Both the position numbers and the translations under genes were made by a program. Shown here piece by piece: positions 49,244 through 58,568 of a stretch of DNA of 64,000 nt. This DNA comes from Pseudomonas fluorescens. Its GTDB lineage: Bacteria > Pseudomonadota > Gammaproteobacteria > Pseudomonadales > Pseudomonadaceae. The notes under the pieces were generated by a model that did no database searches, had not been told where the DNA came from, and saw only the letters and a list, made by a program, of their open reading frames with translations. How positions within the stretch are numbered: the first letter of the stretch is position 1; each line of letters opens with the position of its first letter. The stretch spans positions 124,001 to 188,000 of the forward strand of contig NZ_LVEJ01000016.1 of the NCBI RefSeq assembly GCF_001648775.1, given 5' to 3'.

Positions 49244-51598
49244 TCAGCAGCACAACACGCGCCGCTCCAGCGCAGATTGCAGGTCTTCGAATTTCACCGG
49301 TTTGTTCAGGTAATCGATCGCCGCGCCCGTTGTGCAAAGCTCGCGATCAGCATTCAACGCCAGCATGAACACCGGCAGATTGGCGCAGCCCGGCAGCGCA
49401 TGAATCTGGCAGCACAACGACGCGCCTTCGTGGCTCGGCAACTGACAATCGATCAGCACCGCGTCGACCGTTTCACGCTGCAGGCAATCGAGCGCCGCCG
49501 CGCCGTTGTCGGCGGTACGCACGCGAAAACCGAGCTTGAGCAACATGCCGCGCATCACCAGTTGGTTGACGCTGTTGTCGTCCACCAGCAACACCGTGCA
49601 GTCCTGCGGTGCACGCACGCAATCGTGTGAAGGAATCGGCGTCGATGCCGCCTCAACCACTGGCAACTCAAATTCGACATCCAGCTGGAAGCGGCTGCCA
49701 CGCCCGGGCTCCGAGCGATGAGTGAGCTTGCCACCGAGCAACTCGACCAACTGTCGGCAGATCGCCAGACCGACGCCCAAACCACCGTACTCGCGGGTCA
49801 TCGAACCGTCGAGCTGGAAGAAACGCTGGTACATCGTCGCCTCGCCCAGATCGGTGAAACCGATGCCGGTGTCGATCACCGCAAACGACAGCGCCAGACG
49901 ATTGTCCGTCGACGGTTTACCGGTGACGCGCAACGCCAGACCACCGACGCGGGTGAACTTGATCGCGTTATCCAGCAGGCATTCCAGGCATTGCGCGAGT
50001 TTGGCGCTGTCGCCGTGCAAGCGATCCGGCAGGGTCGGCAGCACTTCAACCTTGAAGTCCAGCGATTTGCTCGCGGCGTTGCCGTCGAACTGCACACGCA
50101 ACGCTTCGACCACCGCACGCAAACTGAAACTGCCCGGCGCAGCCTTGAGCTTGCCGGCCTGCAATTCGGTAAGGGTGAGGATGCCGTTGACCATGCGCAT
50201 CATGTCCCGCGCGGAACCGGCGGCAGTCTGCTGGTATTGCTCAAGCTCCGGGTCCATCTCGACCGTCTGCATCAGTTCCAGCGAACCGATCACACCGTTC
50301 ATCGGCGTGCGCAGTTCATGGGTCAAGGTCGCGAGGAATTCGTCCTTGAGCTTGTTGCTGTGCGCCAGCTGCTGGTTGAGCACTTCGAGTTTCTGCCCGG
50401 CGTCGTACAGCGTTTGCGCCTGTTGCTCGCGCATCGCGTTGATACGGTCGGCCAGCGCCAGCGACAGCAGCGCCACCTCAATGGCTGAACCGATCTGGCT
50501 GGCGTACATGGTCAGGAACACGTTCGGCAGCAGACCCAGCACCATCAGCGTGTTGACGACGCCGCCGAGCAGGAACGCCGACCAGGCAATAATGAAATAA
50601 CGCGCCACGCGCAAGCCGCGCCACCAGGCCAGAATCCCCGCCGCGAAAATCACCACGGTGAAGGTCAGCGCCAGCGTCGTTGCCAGGCGCAAGGCCAGGG
50701 CGTAACTGGTCATCAGCGACAGGCCGATGACCAACGCGCTGAATGCAATCAATCCGATCAGCACACGATCGAGCCCACGGCTGTGGTTTTTGGTCTGCAG
50801 GAAGCTGCGGGCGAACTGGCTGCCGAACAGGCCGGCGCAACCAATGAAGAACGGCGTCGCGGCGTTGGCCCACCACGGATTGTCCGGCCAGAAATACTCG
50901 ACTGCCGCGCCGTTCACCGACAACTGATAAAGACCGAACGAGGCAATGTAGAAGATGTAATAGAGATAACTGGTGTCGCGCACGCTGAGGTAGATGAACA
51001 GGTTGTAGACCAGCATCCCCAACAACACACCGTAAATGATGCCGAGCACATACAGGCGCACCGGTTGGTCTTCGAGATACGCGGTGCTCGACCACAACGT
51101 CACCGGTGCCTGGATCGAGCCTTCGCTGGCCAGACGCAGGTAGACGGTTTGCTGTTGATCGGGTTGGAATGCAAGGTCGAACAAATAGTTGTTCTGGCGA
51201 ATCTCGCGGCTGGCGAACGGCCAGGCGTCACCGGTCTGGCGGACGAGGCGATAGTCGCCACTGGCGTCAGGCATATAGAGGTCGAGATGATCGAGCGGTG
51301 GATACGCCAGTTCCAGCAGCCAGGTGCGCTGGGCGGCGGGATTGCTCGGACGATAGTGCAGGTCGATCTTCAACCAGAACGCCGAGCGCGAGTAACCGGC
51401 ATTCAGTGTGGCTTTATCGTGGGCTTTGAAATTGCCGGCGGCAGCCTGCGCGCGAACATCGGCAATGCTCGCCTGACCGCTCGGGTCTTCGAACACTTGC
51501 AGCGATCGGCCCAGAGGGAGGCTCTGGGTAAATTCGTCGAATTCGACAGCGCTCGCCATAAAGGGCAAGCAGAACAGCAACATCAGCAAATAGCGCAT
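49244..51598 (-). CDS. ladS: Hybrid sensor kinase LadS-like
   Basis: The 784-residue protein has a signal peptide (1-17), a periplasmic 7TMR-DISM extracellular domain (about 30-170), seven helices (about 180-385), a HisKA domain with phospho-acceptor His427 (TLTHELRTPMNG), an ATPase domain (N box DNAIKF near 543, DTGIGF at 576, GGLGVGLA at 605) and a receiver domain with Asp717 in LIDCQLP. This matches LadS of P. aeruginosa (795 residues), which feeds the GacS/GacA-Rsm network controlling biofilm and virulence. Its place beside thiD-thiE-hemL and an AidB-like gene also matches the P. aeruginosa order I recall. Confidence 0.9.
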   Translation of the reverse strand: MRYLLMLLFCLPFMASAVEFDEFTQSLPLGRSLQVFEDPSGQASIADVRAQAAAGNFKAHDKATLNAGYSRSAFWLKIDLHYRPSNPAAQRTWLLELAYPPLDHLDLYMPDASGDYRLVRQTGDAWPFASREIRQNNYLFDLAFQPDQQQTVYLRLASEGSIQAPVTLWSSTAYLEDQPVRLYVLGIIYGVLLGMLVYNLFIYLSVRDTSYLYYIFYIASFGLYQLSVNGAAVEYFWPDNPWWANAATPFFIGCAGLFGSQFARSFLQTKNHSRGLDRVLIGLIAFSALVIGLSLMTSYALALRLATTLALTFTVVIFAAGILAWWRGLRVARYFIIAWSAFLLGGVVNTLMVLGLLPNVFLTMYASQIGSAIEVALLSLALADRINAMREQQAQTLYDAGQKLEVLNQQLAHSNKLKDEFLATLTHELRTPMNGVIGSLELMQTVEMDPELEQYQQTAAGSARDMMRMVNGILTLTELQAGKLKAAPGSFSLRAVVEALRVQFDGNAASKSLDFKVEVLPTLPDRLHGDSAKLAQCLECLLDNAIKFTRVGGLALRVTGKPSTDNRLALSFAVIDTGIGFTDLGEATMYQRFFQLDGSMTREYGGLGVGLAICRQLVELLGGKLTHRSEPGRGSRFQLDVEFELPVVEAASTPIPSHDCVRAPQDCTVLLVDDNSVNQLVMRGMLLKLGFRVRTADNGAAALDCLQRETVDAVLIDCQLPSHEGASLCCQIHALPGCANLPVFMLALNADRELCTTGAAIDYLNKPVKFEDLQSALERRVLCC

Positions 51599-51924
51599 TG
51601 AAGCCCCAGCGTGGCTCGTCCGGTTGTGTCAGGAAGCCCCCCATTCCCTTTGAGTAGACGTAAAACCGGTATTACCTGTTATTGGTTTGGATCCAGACTA
51701 GCATAGCCGTTGATGGCCATTGAGCACCATCGAAATTTTTCCTACAAAGGCTCTAGAACGGGCGTTTCAGAGCAAAGCAGCGGGCTAGAGCTGTTGAGTT
51801 GGTCAAGTCACTGAAACACCTGAAGTTGTGAATACCTTTGTGGCAGCAGCTTGTCAGACAATCTATCGGCGAACGCCCTCAGGACTGAACCCGAAAATCA
51901 GCTTTGGTGGTAAGCTCGCGCACC
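51599..51924. other. ladS-thiD divergent intergenic region
   Basis: These 326 bp are locally A+T-richer. I found no small gene, TPP riboswitch (no CTGAGA-type thi-box core) or clear operator. It should hold the promoters of ladS and thiD. Confidence 0.6.
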
Positions 51925-52722
51925 ATGAATATCTACAGCTCTCGCCCCGTTGTCCTCTGTCTCTCCGGCCACGACCCAAGTGGTGGCGCCGGCTTGCAGG
52001 CAGATATCGAAGCCCTGCTCGCGCAGGGTTGCCATGCGGCTCCGGCCGTCACCGCGCTGACCGTGCAAGACACCGTCAACGTCACTGACTTCCGCGTCCT
52101 CGACCGTGAGTGGGTGTTGGCCCAGGCCAATGCCGTGCTCAACGACTCCGAAGTCGCCGCAGTCAAACTGGGCATGCTCGGTTCGCTGGAAATGGTCGAC
52201 ACCGTTGTCGAACTGCTCTCGGCGCACCCGCACTTGCCGGTGGTCTGCGACCCGGTGCTGCGCGCCGGTGGCGGCGGACGCCTGGGCAAGGACGAGGTCG
52301 GCTACGCGATGCGCGAGCGCCTGCTGCCGTTGTCGATCATTGCCACGCCTAACCTTCCTGAAGCCCGGATCCTCGCCGAACTGCCCGAAGGCACCGCGGA
52401 CGAGTGCGCTGAAAAACTCCTGCCGTTCGTCAAAAACCTGCTGATCACCGGCGGCCATGGCGACGAAACTGAAATCCACAACCGCGTGTACAGCCGCGAC
52501 GGCCTGCGTGAAACCTTTATCTGTCAGCGCCTGCCGGGCAGCTATCACGGTTCCGGCTGCACACTGGCCAGCGCGCTGGCCGGTCGTCTGGCGCAGGGCG
52601 AACACCTGGCCAGCGCTGTGCGCAGTGCTTTGGATTACACCTGGCGCACCCTGCGCGATGCCGAACAACTGGGCAAAGGCCAGTTCGTCCCGCGTCGCCT
52701 GCCGCTGGATTTCTGCTCGTAA
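51925..52722 (+). CDS. thiD: Hydroxymethylpyrimidine/phosphomethylpyrimidine kinase
   Basis: The 265-residue ribokinase-fold enzyme phosphorylates HMP and HMP-phosphate for thiamine synthesis. SGHDPSGGAGLQADI near 13-27, VCDPVLRAGGGG near 109 and the anion-hole GSYHGSGCTLASAL with its catalytic Cys near 213 are diagnostic. Length matches E. coli ThiD (266). ATG at 51925 gives the family N terminus. It is 18 bp before thiE. Confidence 0.94.
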   Translation: MNIYSSRPVVLCLSGHDPSGGAGLQADIEALLAQGCHAAPAVTALTVQDTVNVTDFRVLDREWVLAQANAVLNDSEVAAVKLGMLGSLEMVDTVVELLSAHPHLPVVCDPVLRAGGGGRLGKDEVGYAMRERLLPLSIIATPNLPEARILAELPEGTADECAEKLLPFVKNLLITGGHGDETEIHNRVYSRDGLRETFICQRLPGSYHGSGCTLASALAGRLAQGEHLASAVRSALDYTWRTLRDAEQLGKGQFVPRRLPLDFCS

Positions 52723-52740
52723 CGTCGTGAGGTCTGCCCG

Positions 52741-53364
52741 ATGAAACTACGTGGCCTGTATGCCATTACCGACAGCCAATTGCTGGCGGGCAAGTTTCTG
52801 TCTTACGTGGAGGCGGCGCTGGAAGGCGGCGTCACCCTGCTGCAATACCGCGACAAGAGCAGCGACGAGGCCCGCCGCTTGCGCGAGGCCGAGGCACTGC
52901 GCGATTTGTGCGAGCGCTACAAGACGCAGCTGATCATCAACGATGACGCCGAACTGGCCGCGCGCCTCAACGTCGGCGTGCACCTCGGTCAGACCGACGG
53001 CCCGCTGTCGCCGACCCGCGCGCTGCTCGGTTCAAAAGCGATCATCGGTTCGACCTGCCACGCGCAAATCGCGCTGGCCGAACAAGCCGCCAAAGAAGGC
53101 GCGAGTTATGTCGCCTTCGGCCGTTTCTTCAATTCCAACACCAAGCCCGGTGCGCCGACCTGCGGCCTCGATCTGCTCGACGAAGCCAAGCGCACGTTGC
53201 ACCTGCCAATCTGCGCGATTGGTGGCATCAGCCTCGACAACGCTGCGCCGCTGGTAGCCCATGGGGTCGACCTGCTGGCCGTGGTTCACGGTCTGTTTGG
53301 TGCCGAGAGCACCGCCGAAGTGACCCGCCGCGCCCGCGCATTCAACGAATTGTTCAAATCCTGA
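52741..53364 (+). CDS. thiE: Thiamine-phosphate synthase
   Basis: The 207-residue TIM-barrel enzyme joins HMP-diphosphate and thiazole phosphate to thiamine phosphate. Motifs are LQYRDKSSDE near 36-45 (HMP-PP binding), LIINDDAELA, GVHLGQTD, STCHAQIALAEQAA, YVAFGRFFNSNTKPGAP and AIGGISLDNA. GTGAGG precedes the ATG. Operon with thiD and hemL. Confidence 0.95.
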   Translation: MKLRGLYAITDSQLLAGKFLSYVEAALEGGVTLLQYRDKSSDEARRLREAEALRDLCERYKTQLIINDDAELAARLNVGVHLGQTDGPLSPTRALLGSKAIIGSTCHAQIALAEQAAKEGASYVAFGRFFNSNTKPGAPTCGLDLLDEAKRTLHLPICAIGGISLDNAAPLVAHGVDLLAVVHGLFGAESTAEVTRRARAFNELFKS

Positions 53365-53381
53365 AGATTGAGAGCCCGATC

Positions 53382-54665
53382 ATGTCTCGTTCCGAAACCC
53401 TGTTTGCCAACGCCCAGAAACACATTCCCGGTGGCGTCAACTCGCCCGTTCGTGCGTTCAAGAGCGTTGGCGGCACGCCGCTGTTCTTCAAGCACGCTGA
53501 GGGCGCCTACGTCACTGACGAAGACGACAAGCGTTATGTCGATTACGTCGGCTCGTGGGGTCCGATGATCCTTGGCCACAGCCATCCGGACGTGCTCGAC
53601 GCGGTGCGTAACCAGCTGCAACACGGCTTGTCGTACGGCGCGCCGACCGCGATGGAAACCGAGATGGCCGACCTGGTCTGCTCGCTGGTGCCGTCGATGG
53701 ACATGGTGCGCATGGTCAGCTCCGGCACCGAAGCGACCATGAGCGCGATCCGTCTGGCTCGTGGTTACACCGGCCGCGACAGCATCATCAAGTTCGAAGG
53801 CTGCTACCACGGTCACTCCGACAGCCTGCTGGTCAAGGCCGGTTCCGGCGCCCTGACCCAAGGCGTGCCAAGTTCGGCCGGCGTGCCGGCGGCGTTCGCC
53901 AAACACACCCTGACACTGCCGTTCAACGACATCGACGCTGTGGAAAAGATGCTCGCTGAAGTGGGCGAGGATGTGGCGTGCATCATCGTTGAGCCGGTGG
54001 CCGGCAACATGAACTGCGTGCCACCGGCGCCGGGCTTCCTCGAAGGCCTGCGCTCACTGTGCGACAAGCATGGCGTGGTGCTGATTTTCGACGAAGTGAT
54101 GACCGGTTTCCGCGTCGCCCTCGGCGGTGCTCAGGCTTACTACGGGGTAAATCCTGACCTGACTACTTTCGGCAAAATCATCGGTGGCGGCATGCCGGTG
54201 GGCTGCTTCGGTGGCAAGCGCGAAATCATGGAACGCATCGCGCCGCTGGGCCCGGTGTATCAGGCCGGTACGCTGTCGGGTAACCCGCTGGCCATGGCCG
54301 CCGGGTTGACCACGCTGCGCCTGATCAGCCGTCCGGGTTTCCACGCCGAGTTGACCGACTACACCACGCGCCTGCTCGACGGCCTGCAACAACGTGCCGA
54401 TGCTGCTGGCATTCCGTTCGTGACCACTCAGGCCGGCGGCATGTTCGGTCTGTACTTCAGCGGCGCCGATGACATCGTCACCTTTGAAGACGTGATGGCC
54501 AGCGACGCTGCCCTGTTCGGTCGCTTCTTCCACCTGATGCTGGAAGGTGGCGTGTATCTGGCACCGAGCGCGTTCGAAGCAGGTTTTACCTCGATCGCCC
54601 ACGGCGAAGCCGAGTTGAAACTGACACTGGACGCTGCCGAGCGCGCCTTCGCTGCACTGAAGTAA
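53382..54665 (+). CDS. hemL: Glutamate-1-semialdehyde 2,1-aminomutase
   Basis: The 427-residue PLP enzyme makes 5-aminolevulinate for haem. PLP-binding Lys265 is in TTFGKIIGGGMPVG; the GTEATM cofactor loop and GVNSPVRAFKSVGG start are conserved. Length matches E. coli HemL (426). It lies 17 bp after thiE, as in other pseudomonads. Confidence 0.96.
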   Translation: MSRSETLFANAQKHIPGGVNSPVRAFKSVGGTPLFFKHAEGAYVTDEDDKRYVDYVGSWGPMILGHSHPDVLDAVRNQLQHGLSYGAPTAMETEMADLVCSLVPSMDMVRMVSSGTEATMSAIRLARGYTGRDSIIKFEGCYHGHSDSLLVKAGSGALTQGVPSSAGVPAAFAKHTLTLPFNDIDAVEKMLAEVGEDVACIIVEPVAGNMNCVPPAPGFLEGLRSLCDKHGVVLIFDEVMTGFRVALGGAQAYYGVNPDLTTFGKIIGGGMPVGCFGGKREIMERIAPLGPVYQAGTLSGNPLAMAAGLTTLRLISRPGFHAELTDYTTRLLDGLQQRADAAGIPFVTTQAGGMFGLYFSGADDIVTFEDVMASDAALFGRFFHLMLEGGVYLAPSAFEAGFTSIAHGEAELKLTLDAAERAFAALK

Positions 54666-54675
54666 TCGCCGTACC

Positions 54676-54703
54676 GCTGACGTTGGCTATTGCCAGCGTC
54701 AGC
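54676..54703 (+). terminator. Terminator after hemL
   Basis: GCTGACGTTGGC and GCCAGCGTCAGC pair fully (one G-T) around TATT, eleven bases after the hemL stop. A T-run is weak, so it may be a bidirectional stem. Confidence 0.65.
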
Positions 54704-54890
54704 ATTCACCTACACCTCGCCGGTTTTTCCGACGCTTCTGCCAAAAAGCTTGCATAAAGTGGGCGATATATTCCCCGCGCAGCAGAAAAACGAGTAAAGA
54801 CTTTGTAAGGTTGGCCCCGCTTATTTCATAATGCGCGCTTATTGGATCCCTCGATGGGTCCGCGTGCCCTTCAGAGGTAAGTCGATTCCC

Positions 54891-55445
54891 ATGAACCGCA
54901 CCGGCCGCACCCTTGCCTTGGGCTGCCTGTTGCTCCTTCAGCCCCTGCTCGCGCATGCACAAGCAGGCGGCAACTCGTTGTTGATCCCGGCGATGGGTCG
55001 TTGCACCCTCAATACTCAGCCGCAAGACGTCACGCAGGCACTGGCCGCCTGCCAGAAAGCGGCGGACGAAGGGGATGCGCAAGCGCAATACGAGTTGGGT
55101 GAGTTCTACTACGACGGCAAGAATGCGCCGCGCGACCTCAATCAAGCCCTGAGCTACTTCGAAAAAGCCTCGCTGCAAGGCCACGCTCAGGCGCAATTCA
55201 AGCTCGGCACGATGTTCTTCCACGGCGAAGGCGTGCAGGCCAACAACATTCAGGCATACATCGTGCTGAAGATGGCCGCGGTCAACGGCGCTGAAGATGC
55301 GCTGGACACGGCCGACGAAGTCTCGGAAAAAATGTCCCGCGAAGACCTCGAAACCGCTACCCAGGTGCTCGGGCAAATTTTCCGTAAATACCTGATGGAA
55401 CTGCAGAGCGCCGATGGGCGTACGCCGTTTTCGCCTCTTCCCTGA
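54891..55445 (+). CDS. Periplasmic Sel1-repeat protein
   Basis: The 184-residue protein has a signal peptide (1-24, ending LAHAQA). Two or three Sel1/TPR-like helices follow at about 55-130: AQAQYELGEFYYDGKNAPRDLNQALSYFEKASLQG and AQAQFKLGTMFFHGEGVQANNIQAYIVLKMAAVNG. These scaffolds bind other proteins. An ATG at 54891 gives a good signal peptide; the longer frame to 54831 adds an Arg-rich stretch. Function unknown. Confidence 0.82.
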   Translation: MNRTGRTLALGCLLLLQPLLAHAQAGGNSLLIPAMGRCTLNTQPQDVTQALAACQKAADEGDAQAQYELGEFYYDGKNAPRDLNQALSYFEKASLQGHAQAQFKLGTMFFHGEGVQANNIQAYIVLKMAAVNGAEDALDTADEVSEKMSREDLETATQVLGQIFRKYLMELQSADGRTPFSPLP

Positions 55446-55470
55446 TTTTTGCGCCGATCTTTCCGGCCCC

Positions 55471-55547
55471 TTCGCGAGCAAGCTCGCTCCCCCAGTAGAT
55501 CTCCAGTGTTCAGAAGATCCCCTGTGGGAGCGAGCCTGCTCGCGAAT
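55471..55547. repeat. Paired REP element, outward layout
   Basis: TTCGCGAGCAAGCTCGCTCC (ending CCCAG instead of CACAG) precedes TGTGGGAGCGAGCCTGCTCGCGA, with about 30 bp between. Lies between convergent Sel1 and DUF1820 genes. Confidence 0.86.
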
Positions 55548-55561
55548 GAGGCGACTCGGTT

Positions 55562-55891
55562 TTACTTTTCAGGCATCGGCATCGGGAACGGCATCACATT
55601 GCCGACCGCGCCACGGGCTTCGCTGATTTTCGGGGTACCCAGACGCTCAACCTCGTCGATGCGCACAATCGAATGCATCGGCACAAAGCTGCGCACCACG
55701 CCTTCGAACTGCGCCTTGAGCTTTTCTTCGCTCGGGTCGACAACCACTTGCGTGCGCTCGCCAAAGACGAACTCTTCCACTTCCAGAAAACCCCACAGAT
55801 CACTTTGATAGATCTGCTTGGCGTACATTTCGAACACCTGGCCCTGGTTGAGGAAAATCACCTTATAGATTGGAGCTTCGCGTTTGGTCAT
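55562..55891 (-). CDS. DUF1820 family protein
   Basis: The 109-residue protein matches DUF1820: IYKVIFLNQGQVFEMYAKQIYQSDLWGFLEVEEFVFG, then VVVDPSEEKLKAQFEGVVRSFVPMHSIVRIDEVERLGTPKI. The conserved YAxxIyqSdlwGFlEVEEf and HsIiRIDEVek segments are family marks. Function unknown, though often placed next to miaB as here. ATG at 55891 preferred. Confidence 0.85.
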   Translation of the reverse strand: MTKREAPIYKVIFLNQGQVFEMYAKQIYQSDLWGFLEVEEFVFGERTQVVVDPSEEKLKAQFEGVVRSFVPMHSIVRIDEVERLGTPKISEARGAVGNVMPFPMPMPEK

Positions 55892-56024
55892 GGCGGGGGG
55901 ATAACATCGGGGATAAAAATGAGGGCGCAAACTATAGCATAGCCTCCGGGCGCACAGCGGTAGGAACCTGAGGGCTTGTTCCCTATAATGCCGGGTTCTT
56001 TGAATCACGTGACGACACTAATCC

Positions 56025-57353
56025 ATGGCCAAGAAGCTTTACATCGAAACCCACGGTTGCCAGATGAACGAGTACGACAGCTCGCGCATGGTCGATCTGC
56101 TGGGTGAACATCAGGCCCTGGAAGTCACCGCGCGTGCGGAAGACGCCGACGTGATTCTGCTCAACACCTGCTCGATCCGCGAGCGCGCCCAGGACCGCGT
56201 GTATTCGCAGCTCGGCCGCTGGCGCGAACTGAAACTGGCCAACCCGGACATGGTGATCGCCGTCGGCGGTTGCGTGGCCAGCCAGGAAGGCGCAGCGATT
56301 CGCGATCGCGCGCCGTATGTCGACGTCGTGTTCGGCCCGCAGACCCTGCACCGTCTGCCGGAAATGATCGACGCTGCACGCATCACCAAGCTGCCGCAAG
56401 TCGACGTGTCGTTCCCGGAAATCGAAAAATTCGACCACTTGCCCGAGCCGCGCATCGATGGCCCGAGCGCCTATGTGTCGGTGATGGAAGGCTGCAGCAA
56501 ATACTGCACGTTCTGCGTGGTGCCTTACACCCGTGGCGAAGAAGTCAGCCGGCCATTCGACGACGTGATCGCCGAGGTTATCCACCTGGCTGAAAACGGC
56601 GTGCGTGAAGTGACCTTGCTGGGGCAGAACGTCAACGGCTATCGCGGTACGACCCACGACGGTCGCCTGGCCGATCTCGCCGAGCTGATTCGCGTAGTCG
56701 CCGCCATCGACGGCATCGACCGTATCCGCTACACCACTTCGCATCCACTGGAATTCTCCGACAGCCTGATCCAGGCCCACGCCGACGTGCCGGAGCTGGT
56801 AAAACACCTGCATTTGCCGGTGCAATCGGGCTCCGACCGGATTCTTGCGGCGATGAAACGCAACCACACGGCGCTTGAGTACAAATCCAAGCTGCGCAAA
56901 CTGCGCGCGGCTGTGCCGGGGATCTGCATCAGCTCGGACTTCATCGTCGGTTTCCCTGGCGAGACCGAGAAAGACTTCGAACAGACCATGAAGCTGATTG
57001 CCGACGTCGGTTTCGACTTCTCCTACTCGTTCGTTTACAGCCAGCGCCCGGGCACCCCGGCTGCCGACCTGGCCGACGAGACCCCGGAAGAGCTGAAGAA
57101 GGAACGCCTGAACGCGCTGCAACATCGTTTGAATCAGCAAGGTTTCGAGATCAGCCGACAAATGGTTGGTTCGACACAGCGCATTCTGGTCACCGATTAC
57201 TCCAAGAAAGACCCGGGCGAGCTGCAAGGGCGTACCGAGAATAATCGTATCGTCAACTTCCGCTGCGACAATCCAACCCTGATCGGTCAGTTCGCCGACG
57301 TGCACATTGATGCGGCACAACCGCACTCGCTGCGCGGCTCGCTGATCCAGTAA
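56025..57353 (+). CDS. miaB: tRNA-2-methylthio-N6-dimethylallyladenosine synthase
   Basis: The 442-residue radical-SAM enzyme methylthiolates i6A37 in tRNA. The N-terminal UPF0004 domain has Cys12, Cys49 and Cys83 for one Fe-S cluster; the radical-SAM cluster is Cys157, Cys161, Cys164 in GCSKYCTFC. A TRAM domain (about 375-440, RILVTDYSKKDPGEL) binds tRNA. Length matches E. coli MiaB (474, slightly shorter here). The next genes phoH-ybeY-corC-lnt follow the common order. Confidence 0.95.
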   Translation: MAKKLYIETHGCQMNEYDSSRMVDLLGEHQALEVTARAEDADVILLNTCSIRERAQDRVYSQLGRWRELKLANPDMVIAVGGCVASQEGAAIRDRAPYVDVVFGPQTLHRLPEMIDAARITKLPQVDVSFPEIEKFDHLPEPRIDGPSAYVSVMEGCSKYCTFCVVPYTRGEEVSRPFDDVIAEVIHLAENGVREVTLLGQNVNGYRGTTHDGRLADLAELIRVVAAIDGIDRIRYTTSHPLEFSDSLIQAHADVPELVKHLHLPVQSGSDRILAAMKRNHTALEYKSKLRKLRAAVPGICISSDFIVGFPGETEKDFEQTMKLIADVGFDFSYSFVYSQRPGTPAADLADETPEELKKERLNALQHRLNQQGFEISRQMVGSTQRILVTDYSKKDPGELQGRTENNRIVNFRCDNPTLIGQFADVHIDAAQPHSLRGSLIQ

Positions 57354-57367
57354 CACTGCATTCCCCC

Positions 57368-57458
57368 TGTGGGAGCGACCCTGCTCGCGAAGGCGGCGGC
57401 ACATTCAACATAGATGTGTCTGGCAAAACGCTTTCGCGAGCAGGCGCGCTCCCACAGG
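57368..57458. repeat. Paired REP element, inward layout
   Basis: Inverted REP copies with variant cores (GACCCTGCTC and GAGCAGGCGC), about 45 bp apart. It is the most diverged inward pair and separates miaB from phoH. Confidence 0.85.
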
Positions 57459-57569
57459 TCCAGCGCCGGACTCTGAAATCGGGCGACCTCATTTAAGAGC
57501 TTTCGCACCCAAGCCTCTGGCGTTATCCTTGATTTCATCTTAATTGCCCCAGGGCGGCTAAATACGACC

Positions 57570-58568
57570 TTGAACGCACCCATAGAACCACATCGTTTTA
57601 TCCTCGAGCCCTTTGAGGCTCGCCGCTTCGCCAATCTGTGCGGGCAATTCGACGAGCATTTGCGCTTGATCGAACAGCGCCTGACCATCGAGATCCGCAA
57701 CCGCGGAAACCAGTTCGAGCTGATCGGCGACCCCAAACACACCACGTCTGCGGAAAACCTGCTGCGCCGCCTGTACCGGGAAACCAAAGGTACCGAGCTG
57801 TCGCCGGACCTCGTGCACCTGTTCCTCCAGGAATCGGCCGTCGTCGAGCTGGACAATCACGCCCCCGCCGAAGCCTCCGTCGCCCTGCGCACCAAGAAAG
57901 GCATGATTCGCCCGCGCGGCTTGAATCAGTTGCGCTACGTGAAGGAAATCCTCGGTAACGACATCAACTTCGGCATCGGCCCGGCCGGTACCGGCAAGAC
58001 CTATCTGGCCGTCGCGTGTGCTGTCGATGCGCTGGAGCGCGAGCAGATCCGCCGCATCCTGCTGGTGCGCCCGGCGGTTGAAGCGGGTGAAAAACTCGGC
58101 TTCCTGCCGGGGGACTTGTCGCAGAAAATCGACCCGTACCTGCGCCCGCTCTACGACGCACTCTACGAAATGCTCGGCTTCGAATACGTGGCCAAGCTGA
58201 TCGAACGTCAGGTGATCGAAGTTGCGCCGCTGGCCTACATGCGCGGTCGCACGCTGAACAACAGCTTCATCATCCTCGACGAAAGCCAGAACACCACCGT
58301 CGAGCAGATGAAGATGTTCCTGACCCGCATCGGCTTCGGTTCTACCGCCGTCATCACCGGTGACATCACCCAGGTCGACCTGCCGAAAGGCACCAAATCG
58401 GGTCTGCACCATGTGATCGAAGTGCTCAAAGACGTACCGGGTATCAGCTTCACCCATTTCCAGCCTAAAGACGTCGTGCGCCATCCTTTGGTCCAGCGGA
58501 TCGTCGAAGCCTACGAGCGCTTCGAAAACCGTGACGAAGCACCCAAGGACACCCCGCGAAATGCTTGA
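57570..58568 (+). CDS. ybeZ: PhoH family ATPase (PhoH-like/YbeZ)
   Basis: The 332-residue P-loop protein has Walker A GPAGTGKT at about 137-144 and Walker B FIILDESQNTT near 238-248. The N-terminal 115 residues are the YbeZ-type RNA-binding/KH-like extension. It works with YbeY in ribosome maturation or RNA quality control. Start TTG at 57570 (LNAPIEPHRF); AGGGCGG lies about 12 bases upstream. It overlaps ybeY by eight bases. Confidence 0.92.
   Translation: MNAPIEPHRFILEPFEARRFANLCGQFDEHLRLIEQRLTIEIRNRGNQFELIGDPKHTTSAENLLRRLYRETKGTELSPDLVHLFLQESAVVELDNHAPAEASVALRTKKGMIRPRGLNQLRYVKEILGNDINFGIGPAGTGKTYLAVACAVDALEREQIRRILLVRPAVEAGEKLGFLPGDLSQKIDPYLRPLYDALYEMLGFEYVAKLIERQVIEVAPLAYMRGRTLNNSFIILDESQNTTVEQMKMFLTRIGFGSTAVITGDITQVDLPKGTKSGLHHVIEVLKDVPGISFTHFQPKDVVRHPLVQRIVEAYERFENRDEAPKDTPRNA

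Noticed and set aside
51700..51924. TPP riboswitch before thiD
   Set aside because: No thi-box core (CTGAGA...ACCTGA) can be found; the region has only weak stems.
55983..57404. 473-codon open frame opposite miaB
   Set aside because: Shadow of miaB; miaB has all catalytic cysteines in place.
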